From contig JAKJEM010000022.1 in assembly GCA_022705425.1 (NCBI GenBank), positions 1 through 37,993 on the forward strand: DNA of 37,993 nucleotides, in the 5' to 3' direction. The stretch comes from Planctomycetota bacterium (GTDB lineage Bacteria; Planctomycetota; Brocadiia; CAIUPP01). Below the pieces are notes generated by a model. It did not search any database, was not told the DNA's origin, and saw only the letters and a list, made by a program, of their open reading frames with translations. The first letter of the stretch is position 1, and the number at the start of each line of letters is the position of its first letter. The position numbers and the translations under genes are program-made. Shown here piece by piece: positions 15,419 through 23,804 of this stretch.

Positions 15419-17206
15419 TCAGCCGATCCGCCGGGCGCGAATCATGCCGGTGGTGACGTTGGTAACGCCCTTTTCCAGTGTGTATTTCCCCGTGGCGGCG
15501 GGCGTGTCGTCGTCCTCGGCGCGGAAACGGCAGGGGAAATGGAATTCATAGGCGCCGGTGTCGTCGCGGAAGGTCAGCGTGTCGCGCTCGGGGTGAACGT
15601 CGAGGAAGGCGAAGGACTCGTTGCTGAAGGCGTAGGCGCGGTGGACGCCCCCGCCGGCGAAGCGCAGTTCCCATCCGCCCGGAAGCCGGCGGGGCTCCGG
15701 CGCGCCGTGGGCGTAGAGCAGGCGTCCGCGACGGTCGGCATAGGTGACCGCTTGTTCGCCGACGATCGGAACGCCGCATTCCTCGCGGCAGATCACCCAG
15801 CGGTCCTCACGGGGCGAGAGGTTGCTGCTGATGACCAGGACGACGCTGCTCCGGGTAACCAGGTAGTGGTGCCAGACGTCGGCGAACCGCATCGCCAGCA
15901 GATGCGGCGGGCCTTCTTCCCAATGGCTGTCGAGGAACTTGTTGCCGCTGACGCCCTGCGCGGCGGTGTTAAGCCCCCAGGCCACGGTCGTGGAGGCGCG
16001 GCTGGCGAGAGGCCAGATGACCGGGCGTTCGCGCCCCCAGGTCCAGTGTTGGAAGCCCTTGTAAGGCGGCCGCCCGCGCAGGTAGGCGATGCTCTGGTGG
16101 TCCTTGTGGAAGACGTAGTAGCAGGCGTCGAAGCCTTCATCATGCCGCCCGAAGAGCGGCCCGCGGCGCGGGGCGTAGTGGGGCAGGCTCGCGTGCGCAA
16201 AGAAGGCGCTGTCGAATGCGGTCTCGCGCGGCTCGTGTTCGAGCATGGCCCAGATCAGCGGACAGATGCTGTGATGCGGCCCGGCGGCGGCGAGCGAGGC
16301 GGCGTAGCGCCCGGCCAGAGCGTCGAACGGCGGCTCCGCCCCGGCGTATCGCTCCAGGGCGGGAAGGATGTCATTGACCTTGTGGAAGCCGCCGCGCGTG
16401 CCCTTGAGGCGCGTGGACGCGCCGTGCAGGCCGATGCGTCCGGCGTCGTCCATCACCCAGGCGAACCAGCGCAATCCCGCGATCATGTCCGGGTCAATCC
16501 CCGCATCTTCGGAGAAGAGACGGTACTGGTAGAGGTACTCGTAGGTCGTGCCGCTGTAATTGATGTCCGGGCCGGTGCCTTCGTTGATCTGGCCGTCCGA
16601 GCGGTTGAAGACGAGCGCCGGGCGCTTGTGAAAGGCGTCGCGTCCGATGTGGAGGTAGTGTTCATCGCCGAGGAAGCGTCCGGCCAGACAGAGGACGGCC
16701 GCGCGGACGACACCGCGATTGTTCGTTTCGTCACAGGGCAGGGCACAGAGGAGGTCCGCCGCGCACCGGATCATGCGGTGAAGGCGCGCGCGTTCCGCGT
16801 CGGAGAACTCCGCGTCCATCCACAGGAGGGCAAAGATGAGCGGTTCCAGATACCAGCTGTTTCCCAGCGCCTGACGCCAGCCGGGGGCGTAGCCGGCCTC
16901 CGGCAGCGTCAGTTCGCCGTCCACCTGCGCCTCCGCCATGCGGAGCAGGCGTCCCCTGACGGCCTGCCGCAGGCGCGTGTCGCCGCGATACCGGCTCAGC
17001 GGACAGGCCCAGTGGAAGGCGGCGAACCCGGCCCAGGCCGTGTAGTTCCGAATGTCCTCGCCCGGAGCCGCCGCGCCGGACGTGTCCAGGGCCTCATAGC
17101 GGCGCTCCATGCCCCGTTCCATCAGCTCCATATACAGCGCCGTTCTCGATGTCCGAACGATCTTCAAGTCGCGGATGTGCTCCAGCGCCCGGCGACATTC
17201 GATCAT
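15419..17206 (-). CDS. Alpha/alpha-toroid polysaccharide lyase-like (heparinase II/III-like) protein
   Basis: This 595-residue protein has a helix-rich N-terminal two thirds with aromatic, Asn and His clusters (WYLEPLIFALLWMD, DETNNRGVVRAAVLCLAGR, INEGTGPDINYSGTTYEYLYQY). A beta-rich C-terminal third follows. This layout matches an alpha/alpha barrel plus beta-sandwich polysaccharide lyase of the heparinase/alginate-lyase type, or a related glycan enzyme. I cannot assign a PL family or catalytic residues. No signal peptide is visible, so it may act on imported oligosaccharides. The ATG overlaps the stop of the DUF4434 gene (ATGA, 17203-17206), with GAGGAG upstream. The two genes form one translationally coupled unit. 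Confidence 0.6.
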   Translation of the reverse strand: MIECRRALEHIRDLKIVRTSRTALYMELMERGMERRYEALDTSGAAAPGEDIRNYTAWAGFAAFHWACPLSRYRGDTRLRQAVRGRLLRMAEAQVDGELTLPEAGYAPGWRQALGNSWYLEPLIFALLWMDAEFSDAERARLHRMIRCAADLLCALPCDETNNRGVVRAAVLCLAGRFLGDEHYLHIGRDAFHKRPALVFNRSDGQINEGTGPDINYSGTTYEYLYQYRLFSEDAGIDPDMIAGLRWFAWVMDDAGRIGLHGASTRLKGTRGGFHKVNDILPALERYAGAEPPFDALAGRYAASLAAAGPHHSICPLIWAMLEHEPRETAFDSAFFAHASLPHYAPRRGPLFGRHDEGFDACYYVFHKDHQSIAYLRGRPPYKGFQHWTWGRERPVIWPLASRASTTVAWGLNTAAQGVSGNKFLDSHWEEGPPHLLAMRFADVWHHYLVTRSSVVLVISSNLSPREDRWVICREECGVPIVGEQAVTYADRRGRLLYAHGAPEPRRLPGGWELRFAGGGVHRAYAFSNESFAFLDVHPERDTLTFRDDTGAYEFHFPCRFRAEDDDTPAATGKYTLEKGVTNVTTGMIRARRIG

Positions 17207-18243
17207 GATGAAGGCTCCTCGAATGAAGTGGACCGCGCCGCTGCCGGTGCGGTCCGCTGCGGCCAGGCGACGCGGGCGCGGTCAATACCCACGGCCTCGA
17301 TGTAGCGTTCGAGCAGTCGCCCCGCCGACCCCCACTCCGCCTGGGGGCTCATGCAGGTGAAGAACTCGAAGGTGATGAGCTTCTCGCAGAACCGGCTGGC
17401 GGACTGGATCTTGGTGATGAGGTTGCGGTAGTCGGCCTGACGGAAATAGGCGTGCGCGCCGACGGCCTGGCTGGGGCGCTGAAAGGATTCGACGTTGCCC
17501 CACAGCGCGATGCCGTTGCGCCGGTGGAAGACCTGCGCGGCGGCGTACCACTGATCCAGGACGTTCGGCTGCATCTGGCCGAACTTGCAGTCCACGTCGT
17601 TGAACTTGTCCTGCCAGGCGCAGGCGTCGAGCTTGCCCTTCAGCCGGTCGAACATCCGGCCGTACACCTCCCCGAACTCCTGCGGGGTATAGCGGCTGGC
17701 CATGTCGCCGCGCGGGGCGTTGAAGGTGGGGGAGATCAGGGTCTTCTTGGACCGGTCCAGCGCGCGCGCCGCGTCGCACACGCCCTCGACGATCTCCGGC
17801 CAGTGGTACTGCCAGGGAATGGCCTCGAGGGTGACGTAGAAGCCGTGGAAGCACTTGTGCTTCCCGAAGCGGTCGAGCGCCATCTCGAAGACCTGGCGGT
17901 TCTCGGCGATCTCCTCCTCGGGGCGGTCGGCGTACACGTTATTGCCGTCGCAGACGCCGCCGCAATAGAGCTTCAGGCCGTTCTCCTCGCAAAGCCGGAA
18001 GACCATGGAGAAGAGGTTGGGGTCCTCCTTCCAGGTGGTGTTGCGGGGGTCCAAGGCGCTCTGGCGGTGGCCGCCGATGTCGTACTCGACGCCGATGAGG
18101 ATGATCGTGTCCATGCCGATGCTGCGCGCCAGGCGGAAGTTGGCCTCCCACTCCTTCCGGCCCCAGTTGTTCGTGCCGGTGTCGTTGATGAGGGGGGCGA
18201 GGAAGGTGCCCGTGATCGGTTGGAGGGTGGCGGGGTCAATCAT
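17203..18243 (-). CDS. DUF4434 family TIM-barrel glycosidase-like protein
   Basis: The 346-residue product begins with the DUF4434 signature: ITGTFLAPLINDTGTNNWG, EWEANFRLARSIGMDTIILIG. Later blocks are FYVTLEAIPWQYHWPEI, with an acidic residue at a TIM-barrel strand end, and NGIALWGNVESFQ. The family is predicted to be a glycoside-hydrolase-like barrel; biochemical proof is lacking. No signal peptide is seen. I chose the ATG at 18243 because AGGAG lies upstream and the DUF4434 match starts there; the open frame continues to 18351. It is the first gene of a coupled pair with the lyase-like gene. A TATAAT box lies 67 nt upstream. Confidence 0.85.
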   Translation of the reverse strand: MIDPATLQPITGTFLAPLINDTGTNNWGRKEWEANFRLARSIGMDTIILIGVEYDIGGHRQSALDPRNTTWKEDPNLFSMVFRLCEENGLKLYCGGVCDGNNVYADRPEEEIAENRQVFEMALDRFGKHKCFHGFYVTLEAIPWQYHWPEIVEGVCDAARALDRSKKTLISPTFNAPRGDMASRYTPQEFGEVYGRMFDRLKGKLDACAWQDKFNDVDCKFGQMQPNVLDQWYAAAQVFHRRNGIALWGNVESFQRPSQAVGAHAYFRQADYRNLITKIQSASRFCEKLITFEFFTCMSPQAEWGSAGRLLERYIEAVGIDRARVAWPQRTAPAAARSTSFEEPSS

Positions 18244-18309
18244 GCGAATCTCCTGAGAGGATCGCGCTGGAAGGAAATGCCCGGGGAGCGCGCACGGCGA
18301 TGCCTCGCG

Positions 18310-18338
18310 ATTATAACCCGGCGGAGGACGTTCGGCCA
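18310..18338 (-). promoter_or_regulatory. Candidate promoter of the DUF4434-lyase operon
   Basis: A perfect TATAAT (18315-18310, minus strand) lies 66 nt upstream of the start at 18243. The -35 at 17-nt spacing is weak (TGGCCG, 18338-18333), which may point to an activator. Confidence 0.45.
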
Positions 18339-18414
18339 GTTCGCGTTCCATCCAGACCTGCGGTCGGCACTCCCTTCCTCACAGCAGTCCTCCACCGCCG
18401 CGGCGGGACACCGG

Positions 18415-20214
18415 TCACGTCAGTCCCTCGCACAGCCCCGATGGCCGCGCGGCAGAGCGCGCCACGCAGAGGGCGATGGTCTGGGACGAGGCCAACAGGC
18501 GAACGGCGCGGCGGGCGCGGGTGATGCCGGTGTAGAGGAGCTCGCGGGTCAGAAGAGGGCTATCGCGGTCGGGCAGGACAAGGAGTACGGAACCGAACTC
18601 CGACCCCTGGGCCTTGTGAACGGTCATGGCCCAGGCGGTTTCGTGCGGGGGCAGCCGCGGCGGGGCGATGGACCGCAGCGTGCCGTCGGGCCGGCGGAAC
18701 CACGCGCACAGCGCCCCGTCCTTCGGCCAGAGGACGCCGAGGTCGCCGTTGAAGAGGCTCAGGGCGTAGTCGCTGGCGGTAATCAGGACGGGCCGTCCGG
18801 GGTAGAAGAGCCCCCGTGCGGGATGTCCGCAGCGGCGGAGGGCCTCCTCGGCGGCCGCGTTGAAGGCTTCGACGCCCCAGGGGCCTCGGCGCACGGCGCA
18901 GAGGATGCGGATGTCGGACAGGGATTGCAGGGCCTCATCGGCATCGGAGGCCTCCACAACGCGGCGCAGTTCCGGCAGCAGTTCCTCGACGGCCTGCGCG
19001 GCGCGGGGGCACCGGGCGGGAGACAGGTGAATGAGGTCCTCCCCGGCGGCCTCGAGCGTGGCGCAGGCGGCCTCGGCGCGTCCGGCGCGCACCGCCTCGG
19101 CAAAGGCTCCGATCCTCTGCTGTTCACTGAAACGCCAGTTCCAGGCGAGTTCGACGCAGGCATCGCGCAACGATGAGACCGCGCGGCCCGCGGGCAGGGT
19201 GTCGCCGGACAGGCGACTCCAGGCGGCGGCAAAAGCGGGGGACTTCCCGGGCGGCTGTGCGGCAGCGCAGAGGTCGCCCAGGACGTACCCCGTCTCGACA
19301 CTGGCGAGTTGGCCGCTGTCGCCGACGAGCAGAATCCGCGCATGGGGAGACACGGCGTCGAACAGAGCGTCCATGAGGAGCAGGTCCACCATGGAGGCTT
19401 CGTCCAGGATGACAGCGTCGGCGGCGAGCGGGTGCTCGGCGTTGCGGCGGAAGCGGTCTTCGCGCGGGGAATAGTCCAGGAGGCGGTGCAGGGTGCAGGC
19501 CGGCGCGGGGGGCCGTGCGCGGAGGGTGTCGGTCAGGCTCGATGGCCCGGCCACGGCGGCGCTGAGGCGCGCGGCGGCTTTGCCCGTGGGCGCCGCCAAG
19601 GCAATACGCGCCCCCGGATCGCGTTCGAGCAGGAGGGCGATGATCTGCGCGACGGCGGTCGTCTTGCCCGTTCCCGGCCCGCCGGAAAGGACGGCGAACC
19701 GCCCGCGCAGAACCGCCGCGGCGGCCACGCTTCGCAGATCGGGACGTTCCCTCGCGCCGGTGAAGAGCCGGCGGAAGAGCGGGGCCAGGCGGTCGAAGTC
19801 CTCCTCCTCCGGCGGCGCGGCCAGGCGCGCGCGGATGCGCTCGGTCAGTCGGCGTTCAGCGCGCCAGTAGCGGTGGAGATAGACGCGCCCGCCCGGCGTC
19901 AGGACAAGCGGGGTGACGACGCGGCCATCCCCGGCAAGGCCGCTGGCGCGCAGGGCGGCGATCCACTCACGCGCCTTCGGCAGCGGAGCGGACTCCGAGC
20001 GGCCCTCGTCCTCCGCGCCGGCGGGCGGCCTGCCGGCCCATTCCTCGATCAGCAGGCTGCTTCGCCCGCGCAGACGTTCGCATGAGAGCAACTCCGCCGT
20101 CCGCGCCACGATGACGCCGGCGCCGGGGGCGGCCTTCGCGGCCAGCAACTCCCCCAGGCGCACGTCTATCGGCGCCGGAAGGGCGCGCGGGGCGTCCTCG
20201 ACGCGGGCGCTCAT
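18415..20214 (-). CDS. recD: Exodeoxyribonuclease V subunit alpha (RecD helicase)
   Basis: The 599-residue product is close in length to E. coli RecD (608). It has Walker A GGPGTGKTT (near residues 178-186), ALAAPTGKAAARL, Walker B VILDEAS, LLVGDSGQLASV, WAMTVHKAQGSEF and the final ELLYTGITRARRAV. These are superfamily 1B 5'-3' helicase motifs. RecD is the fast motor of RecBCD, which unwinds and degrades DNA from double-strand breaks and loads RecA. The start overlaps the recB stop (ATGA, 20211-20214), so it is the last gene of recC-recB-recD. No frame damage or missing motif is seen. Confidence 0.96.
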   Translation of the reverse strand: MSARVEDAPRALPAPIDVRLGELLAAKAAPGAGVIVARTAELLSCERLRGRSSLLIEEWAGRPPAGAEDEGRSESAPLPKAREWIAALRASGLAGDGRVVTPLVLTPGGRVYLHRYWRAERRLTERIRARLAAPPEEEDFDRLAPLFRRLFTGARERPDLRSVAAAAVLRGRFAVLSGGPGTGKTTAVAQIIALLLERDPGARIALAAPTGKAAARLSAAVAGPSSLTDTLRARPPAPACTLHRLLDYSPREDRFRRNAEHPLAADAVILDEASMVDLLLMDALFDAVSPHARILLVGDSGQLASVETGYVLGDLCAAAQPPGKSPAFAAAWSRLSGDTLPAGRAVSSLRDACVELAWNWRFSEQQRIGAFAEAVRAGRAEAACATLEAAGEDLIHLSPARCPRAAQAVEELLPELRRVVEASDADEALQSLSDIRILCAVRRGPWGVEAFNAAAEEALRRCGHPARGLFYPGRPVLITASDYALSLFNGDLGVLWPKDGALCAWFRRPDGTLRSIAPPRLPPHETAWAMTVHKAQGSEFGSVLLVLPDRDSPLLTRELLYTGITRARRAVRLLASSQTIALCVARSAARPSGLCEGLT

Positions 20215-23200
20215 GGCGCGCTCCTTCCCTCGAAGAACGCGCTGAGACCTTCGATCAGCGCCCGGGGCGGACGGTCATGCCAGAGGCCGCGCCCTCCGCC
20301 GTCGAGTCCGCGCAAGAAGAGGTACCACACGCCGCCGAAGGCGCGGTCGTAGTCGTACCCCGGCAGCCGCGCGCGCAGGTGGCGATGCAGGGCGGCGCAG
20401 TAGAGATGGTACTGGAGGACATAGTGCGTTTCGCACATCGTCTCGAGCAACGCCGGCCGATCATAGTCTTCCGGGGCGGAGCCGAGGTCGTTGGACTTCC
20501 AGTCGGCCACGCTCCAGCGTCCCCCGTGCTCGAAGACGAGGTCAATGAACCCGCTCAGGTAGCCCCGGATGGCGTGGGAAGAGAGCTGTGCCAACCGCGG
20601 GGGATAGAGCCGGCGCAGCGGTTCGGCGGCGTGCCGGGCGAAGAGGGCGGCCAGGTCGCGGGGAACCAGCGGCGCCAGGGGCAGGTAGAAACCCCATTCC
20701 GCCGCGCGACGCTCCGGGGCCACCTGCGCCAGGGCGACGCCGTCGAGGGGCGCGTCGGCAACGCGGTGGAGCATTTCTCGAACGACAGCGACCGGCTCGA
20801 GCGGGGCGGCATGGGCCTCCGGCCGGAGGAGGTCGTAGCGCTCCAGCATCTCTCGAAGGGTTGGGTCGGAAAGGCCGCCGTCGGGACGGGAGAAGTCGCA
20901 GCGTTCGAGAATCTCGTGCAGGCAGGTTCCCGTTTCGGCGGCGCGTCCGCGCGCGGCGGGACCGCGTCCGAACGCGCCGATGCCCCGGGCCGGCGCATCA
21001 CCCGTCTTGCGTGCGGCGGGAAGATCCTCGTGGTCCGGCTCCTCGCGTTGATGACGGTTCGACACCAGGCCCGTGTAACTCGTCACGATCCAGGGGGCCA
21101 GTTGCGCCGTGTCGCCCTGGAAGAGGCGTGGAGAAAGCGCGTCCGCGGACATCGGCGGCAATGCCGGGCGCGGCGCGGCGGCTTCGGAGCCGATTGTGCG
21201 CATCTGCATCAGGGCGCCGGCGGCCTTTACGCGCCCCTCCAGGTCGGCCTGCCATTCGTCCATGCGCTCCCGGGCGAAGGTCTTGACGGTCTCGACCCAC
21301 CCAGGGCCGTCGGCCGGCGCGTCGTCGGGCTGTTCGAGGAGGTAAGTCAGGGCGGAGGCGTGCGCGCTCCTATGGCCCAGATGGCCCCACACGAGGTAAC
21401 AGCGATGGATGGCGCGGGTGATGGCGACGTAGGCCAGCCGCAGGTCCTCGGCCATGCGTTCCGCTTCGAGCAAGGGGAGCCGCTCCTTCTTCTCCGCCGA
21501 TTCCGCTGCGCCGAAGAAGAGGGTGCGCTCCCCTTCACGCACGGCAAAGGCGTCCTTCGTGTCGGCGGGGCGCGCGTCCCACAGCCAGGGGCAGAAGACC
21601 ACGCCGTACTGGAGGCCCTTGCTCTTGTGGATGGTGACGATCTGGAGAGCCTCGGCGTCGCTCTCGAGGCGCATTTCGGCCGACTCGGCATCGGCCAGGC
21701 CGCCCTCGCGCGCGCGCGCGACCCACGTGAAGAGCCCCTCGGGCGACAGGCGCTCGTCCTCGACGGCGCGATGGAGCAGCTCCGCGGCGTGGAGAAGGTT
21801 CGTCAGGCGTCGTTCGCCGTCCTCAAAGGCGAGCAGGCGGGCGCGGACACCCTCCTGGGCGAAGAACCGCTCGATCATCGGCATAAAGCCCTCGCGCTGC
21901 CAGGTGTCGCGCAGGAGCGCGAGCGCATCCGTCCGGCGTTGCGTCTCGGCGTCGTCCTCCGCCAGCCGCCGGATCGCCTCGGCGTCGAGCCCCCACGTTT
22001 CCGTGGCCAACGCGGCGCGCTGGATGGGGCCATCCTGTGGATCGTGGATGGCGCGGAGGACCAACTCGAGTTCCCGCATTTCGCGCGAGTCGAGGATGCT
22101 GGCGTCGCCGCTGACGACGCAGGGAACGCCGGCGCGGCGCAGGCGCTCCCGGACGACCTGGGCCTGGGCGTTCGTCCGCACGAGTACGGCCACGTCGCCG
22201 GCTCGGAGGGGTCTGTCGCCGATGCGCGCCCCGCCATCGAGCAGGCGGCAGACCTCGGCGGTCAGGGCCTCCAGGATAACCGTTTCGGCCTCCTCCTTGG
22301 CCAGAGGGCGCTTGTCCGCGCGCGGAGGGACAAACCACCACTGCATCGGCGCAGGGGACGTCGCGTCCGTGAGGCCCTGTCCGGCGAAGTCGCGGGCCGC
22401 CTGGCCGGGCCGGAAGGCGATGCCCTCGAAGAGGAAGGGACGGCGCGCCGGGCCGAAGAGGGCATTGACGGCCCCGATCATGCCCGGCTCGCTGCGGTAG
22501 TTCCTCTGCAGGGTAAAGAGGCGTTGCGCGTGGCGCTGGGCATCGAGATAGGCGTGGATGTCCGCGCCCCGGAAGCGGTAGATGGCCTGCTTGGGGTCGC
22601 CGACAAAGACAAGGGGACGACCGGCCAGCGCGCGCATGAAGATCTCGCATTGGACGGGGTCGGTGTCCTGGAACTCATCCACGAGGGCGGCCTCGTAACG
22701 CGCGGCCAGGGCGGCGGCCAGACGCGCGCCGGTCCCCGGCGCCTTCAGGGCGCGGTTAAGGCGTCGGAGCAGGTCGTCGAAGGTCAGCACGTGCCGTCGA
22801 GCCTTGGCCTGCTCGAAGCGTTCTTCCACGGAGCGGAGGAATTCGGACAGGAAGCTGTGTTCCAAGCGTGCGACCGCCGCCGCAAAGTCCGAGCACGCGG
22901 TGAAGAAGGGATGCGCCGGCGCGGGGGACTTCGTCCGCTTGTTCCGCGCCACTTCGATGGCCTCCTGCGAACAGTTCAGCGCCGCCGCGATGCCGCGCGC
23001 CGTGTCGCCGCCCGCCAGCGCGGCAAGGTCGGCCAGCGTTCCGGCCAGAGATTCCTCGCTCAGCGGGGCTTCCTTCTTCCAAGCCGTCTCCCGCGCGATG
23101 GAGGCGACCTGCCCGGCGTTCCATGCCGCCCGGGCCTTGGCGAGGGCCGCATCCGCCGCGCGGAGGGCCTCGGGCAGCGCGGGTGAGGCGGGCAGGAGGA

Positions 23201-23804
23201 CGGCATCTTCCGGAGCGCGCCGCCGCGCGCGGAAGACCGCCAGGCAGGCGGCGCGGTCGAGGTGTCCGATCGCCGCCAGCGCCGCCGGAAGCTCCTTCGT
23301 CAGACACCACTGCCGCCAGAAGTCGGCGGCGGCTTCCTCCAGGAGTTCCTCTTCCATCTCCAGGAACTGCGTTTCGAAGGGCGCGCCGCTCTCGAAGGCG
23401 CTGTGTCGGAGCGCCTGCTCGCAGAAGGAGTGGATCGTGCAGATCGCGGCCTGATCAAAACGGCGGAGGGCCGTCCGGAGGCGGGCCGATGCCTCCGGCG
23501 CGCGCCGCCCGAGGCGCTCGCGCAGCGCCTCCATTCCAGCGGCCTCCTCCTTCGGCAGAGCTCCGCCGAGAACGTCGGCGGCGTCGCGCAGGCGCGCGCG
23601 AATGCGCCCCACCAGCTCCGCCGTGGCGGCGTTCGTGAAGGTCACGATGAGCAACCGGCTGATGTCCGTGACCGTTCCCTCCGCCAGCATCCGCACCGCC
23701 AGAAGAGAAAGGGAGTAGGTCTTGCCGGTACCGGCGCTGGCCTCGATCAGGGTGATGCCCTTCTCGATCCGGGCCGTCATGGGGTCGAAGGGGGACGGGG
23801 TCAT
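20211..23804 (-). CDS. recB: Exodeoxyribonuclease V subunit beta (RecB helicase-nuclease)
   Basis: The 1197-residue product has the UvrD-like helicase motifs of RecB: Walker A ASAGTGKTY (near residues 23-31), VDEFQDTDPVQ, FVGDPKQAIYRFRGADI, TIHKSKGLQYGVV and RLAYVAITRA. The C-terminal RecB nuclease domain is intact. GTCLHEILE supplies the His, FIDLVFE the first Asp, and VADWKSN (near 1098-1104) the Asp and Lys, matching the E. coli D1067/D1080/K1082 set. It is the 3'-5' motor and the only nuclease of RecBCD. It overlaps recC (ATGA, 23801-23804) and recD (20211-20214) by 4 nt each. It is slightly longer than the E. coli protein (1180). Confidence 0.97.
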   Translation of the reverse strand: MTPSPFDPMTARIEKGITLIEASAGTGKTYSLSLLAVRMLAEGTVTDISRLLIVTFTNAATAELVGRIRARLRDAADVLGGALPKEEAAGMEALRERLGRRAPEASARLRTALRRFDQAAICTIHSFCEQALRHSAFESGAPFETQFLEMEEELLEEAAADFWRQWCLTKELPAALAAIGHLDRAACLAVFRARRRAPEDAVLLPASPALPEALRAADAALAKARAAWNAGQVASIARETAWKKEAPLSEESLAGTLADLAALAGGDTARGIAAALNCSQEAIEVARNKRTKSPAPAHPFFTACSDFAAAVARLEHSFLSEFLRSVEERFEQAKARRHVLTFDDLLRRLNRALKAPGTGARLAAALAARYEAALVDEFQDTDPVQCEIFMRALAGRPLVFVGDPKQAIYRFRGADIHAYLDAQRHAQRLFTLQRNYRSEPGMIGAVNALFGPARRPFLFEGIAFRPGQAARDFAGQGLTDATSPAPMQWWFVPPRADKRPLAKEEAETVILEALTAEVCRLLDGGARIGDRPLRAGDVAVLVRTNAQAQVVRERLRRAGVPCVVSGDASILDSREMRELELVLRAIHDPQDGPIQRAALATETWGLDAEAIRRLAEDDAETQRRTDALALLRDTWQREGFMPMIERFFAQEGVRARLLAFEDGERRLTNLLHAAELLHRAVEDERLSPEGLFTWVARAREGGLADAESAEMRLESDAEALQIVTIHKSKGLQYGVVFCPWLWDARPADTKDAFAVREGERTLFFGAAESAEKKERLPLLEAERMAEDLRLAYVAITRAIHRCYLVWGHLGHRSAHASALTYLLEQPDDAPADGPGWVETVKTFARERMDEWQADLEGRVKAAGALMQMRTIGSEAAAPRPALPPMSADALSPRLFQGDTAQLAPWIVTSYTGLVSNRHQREEPDHEDLPAARKTGDAPARGIGAFGRGPAARGRAAETGTCLHEILERCDFSRPDGGLSDPTLREMLERYDLLRPEAHAAPLEPVAVVREMLHRVADAPLDGVALAQVAPERRAAEWGFYLPLAPLVPRDLAALFARHAAEPLRRLYPPRLAQLSSHAIRGYLSGFIDLVFEHGGRWSVADWKSNDLGSAPEDYDRPALLETMCETHYVLQYHLYCAALHRHLRARLPGYDYDRAFGGVWYLFLRGLDGGGRGLWHDRPPRALIEGLSAFFEGRSAP

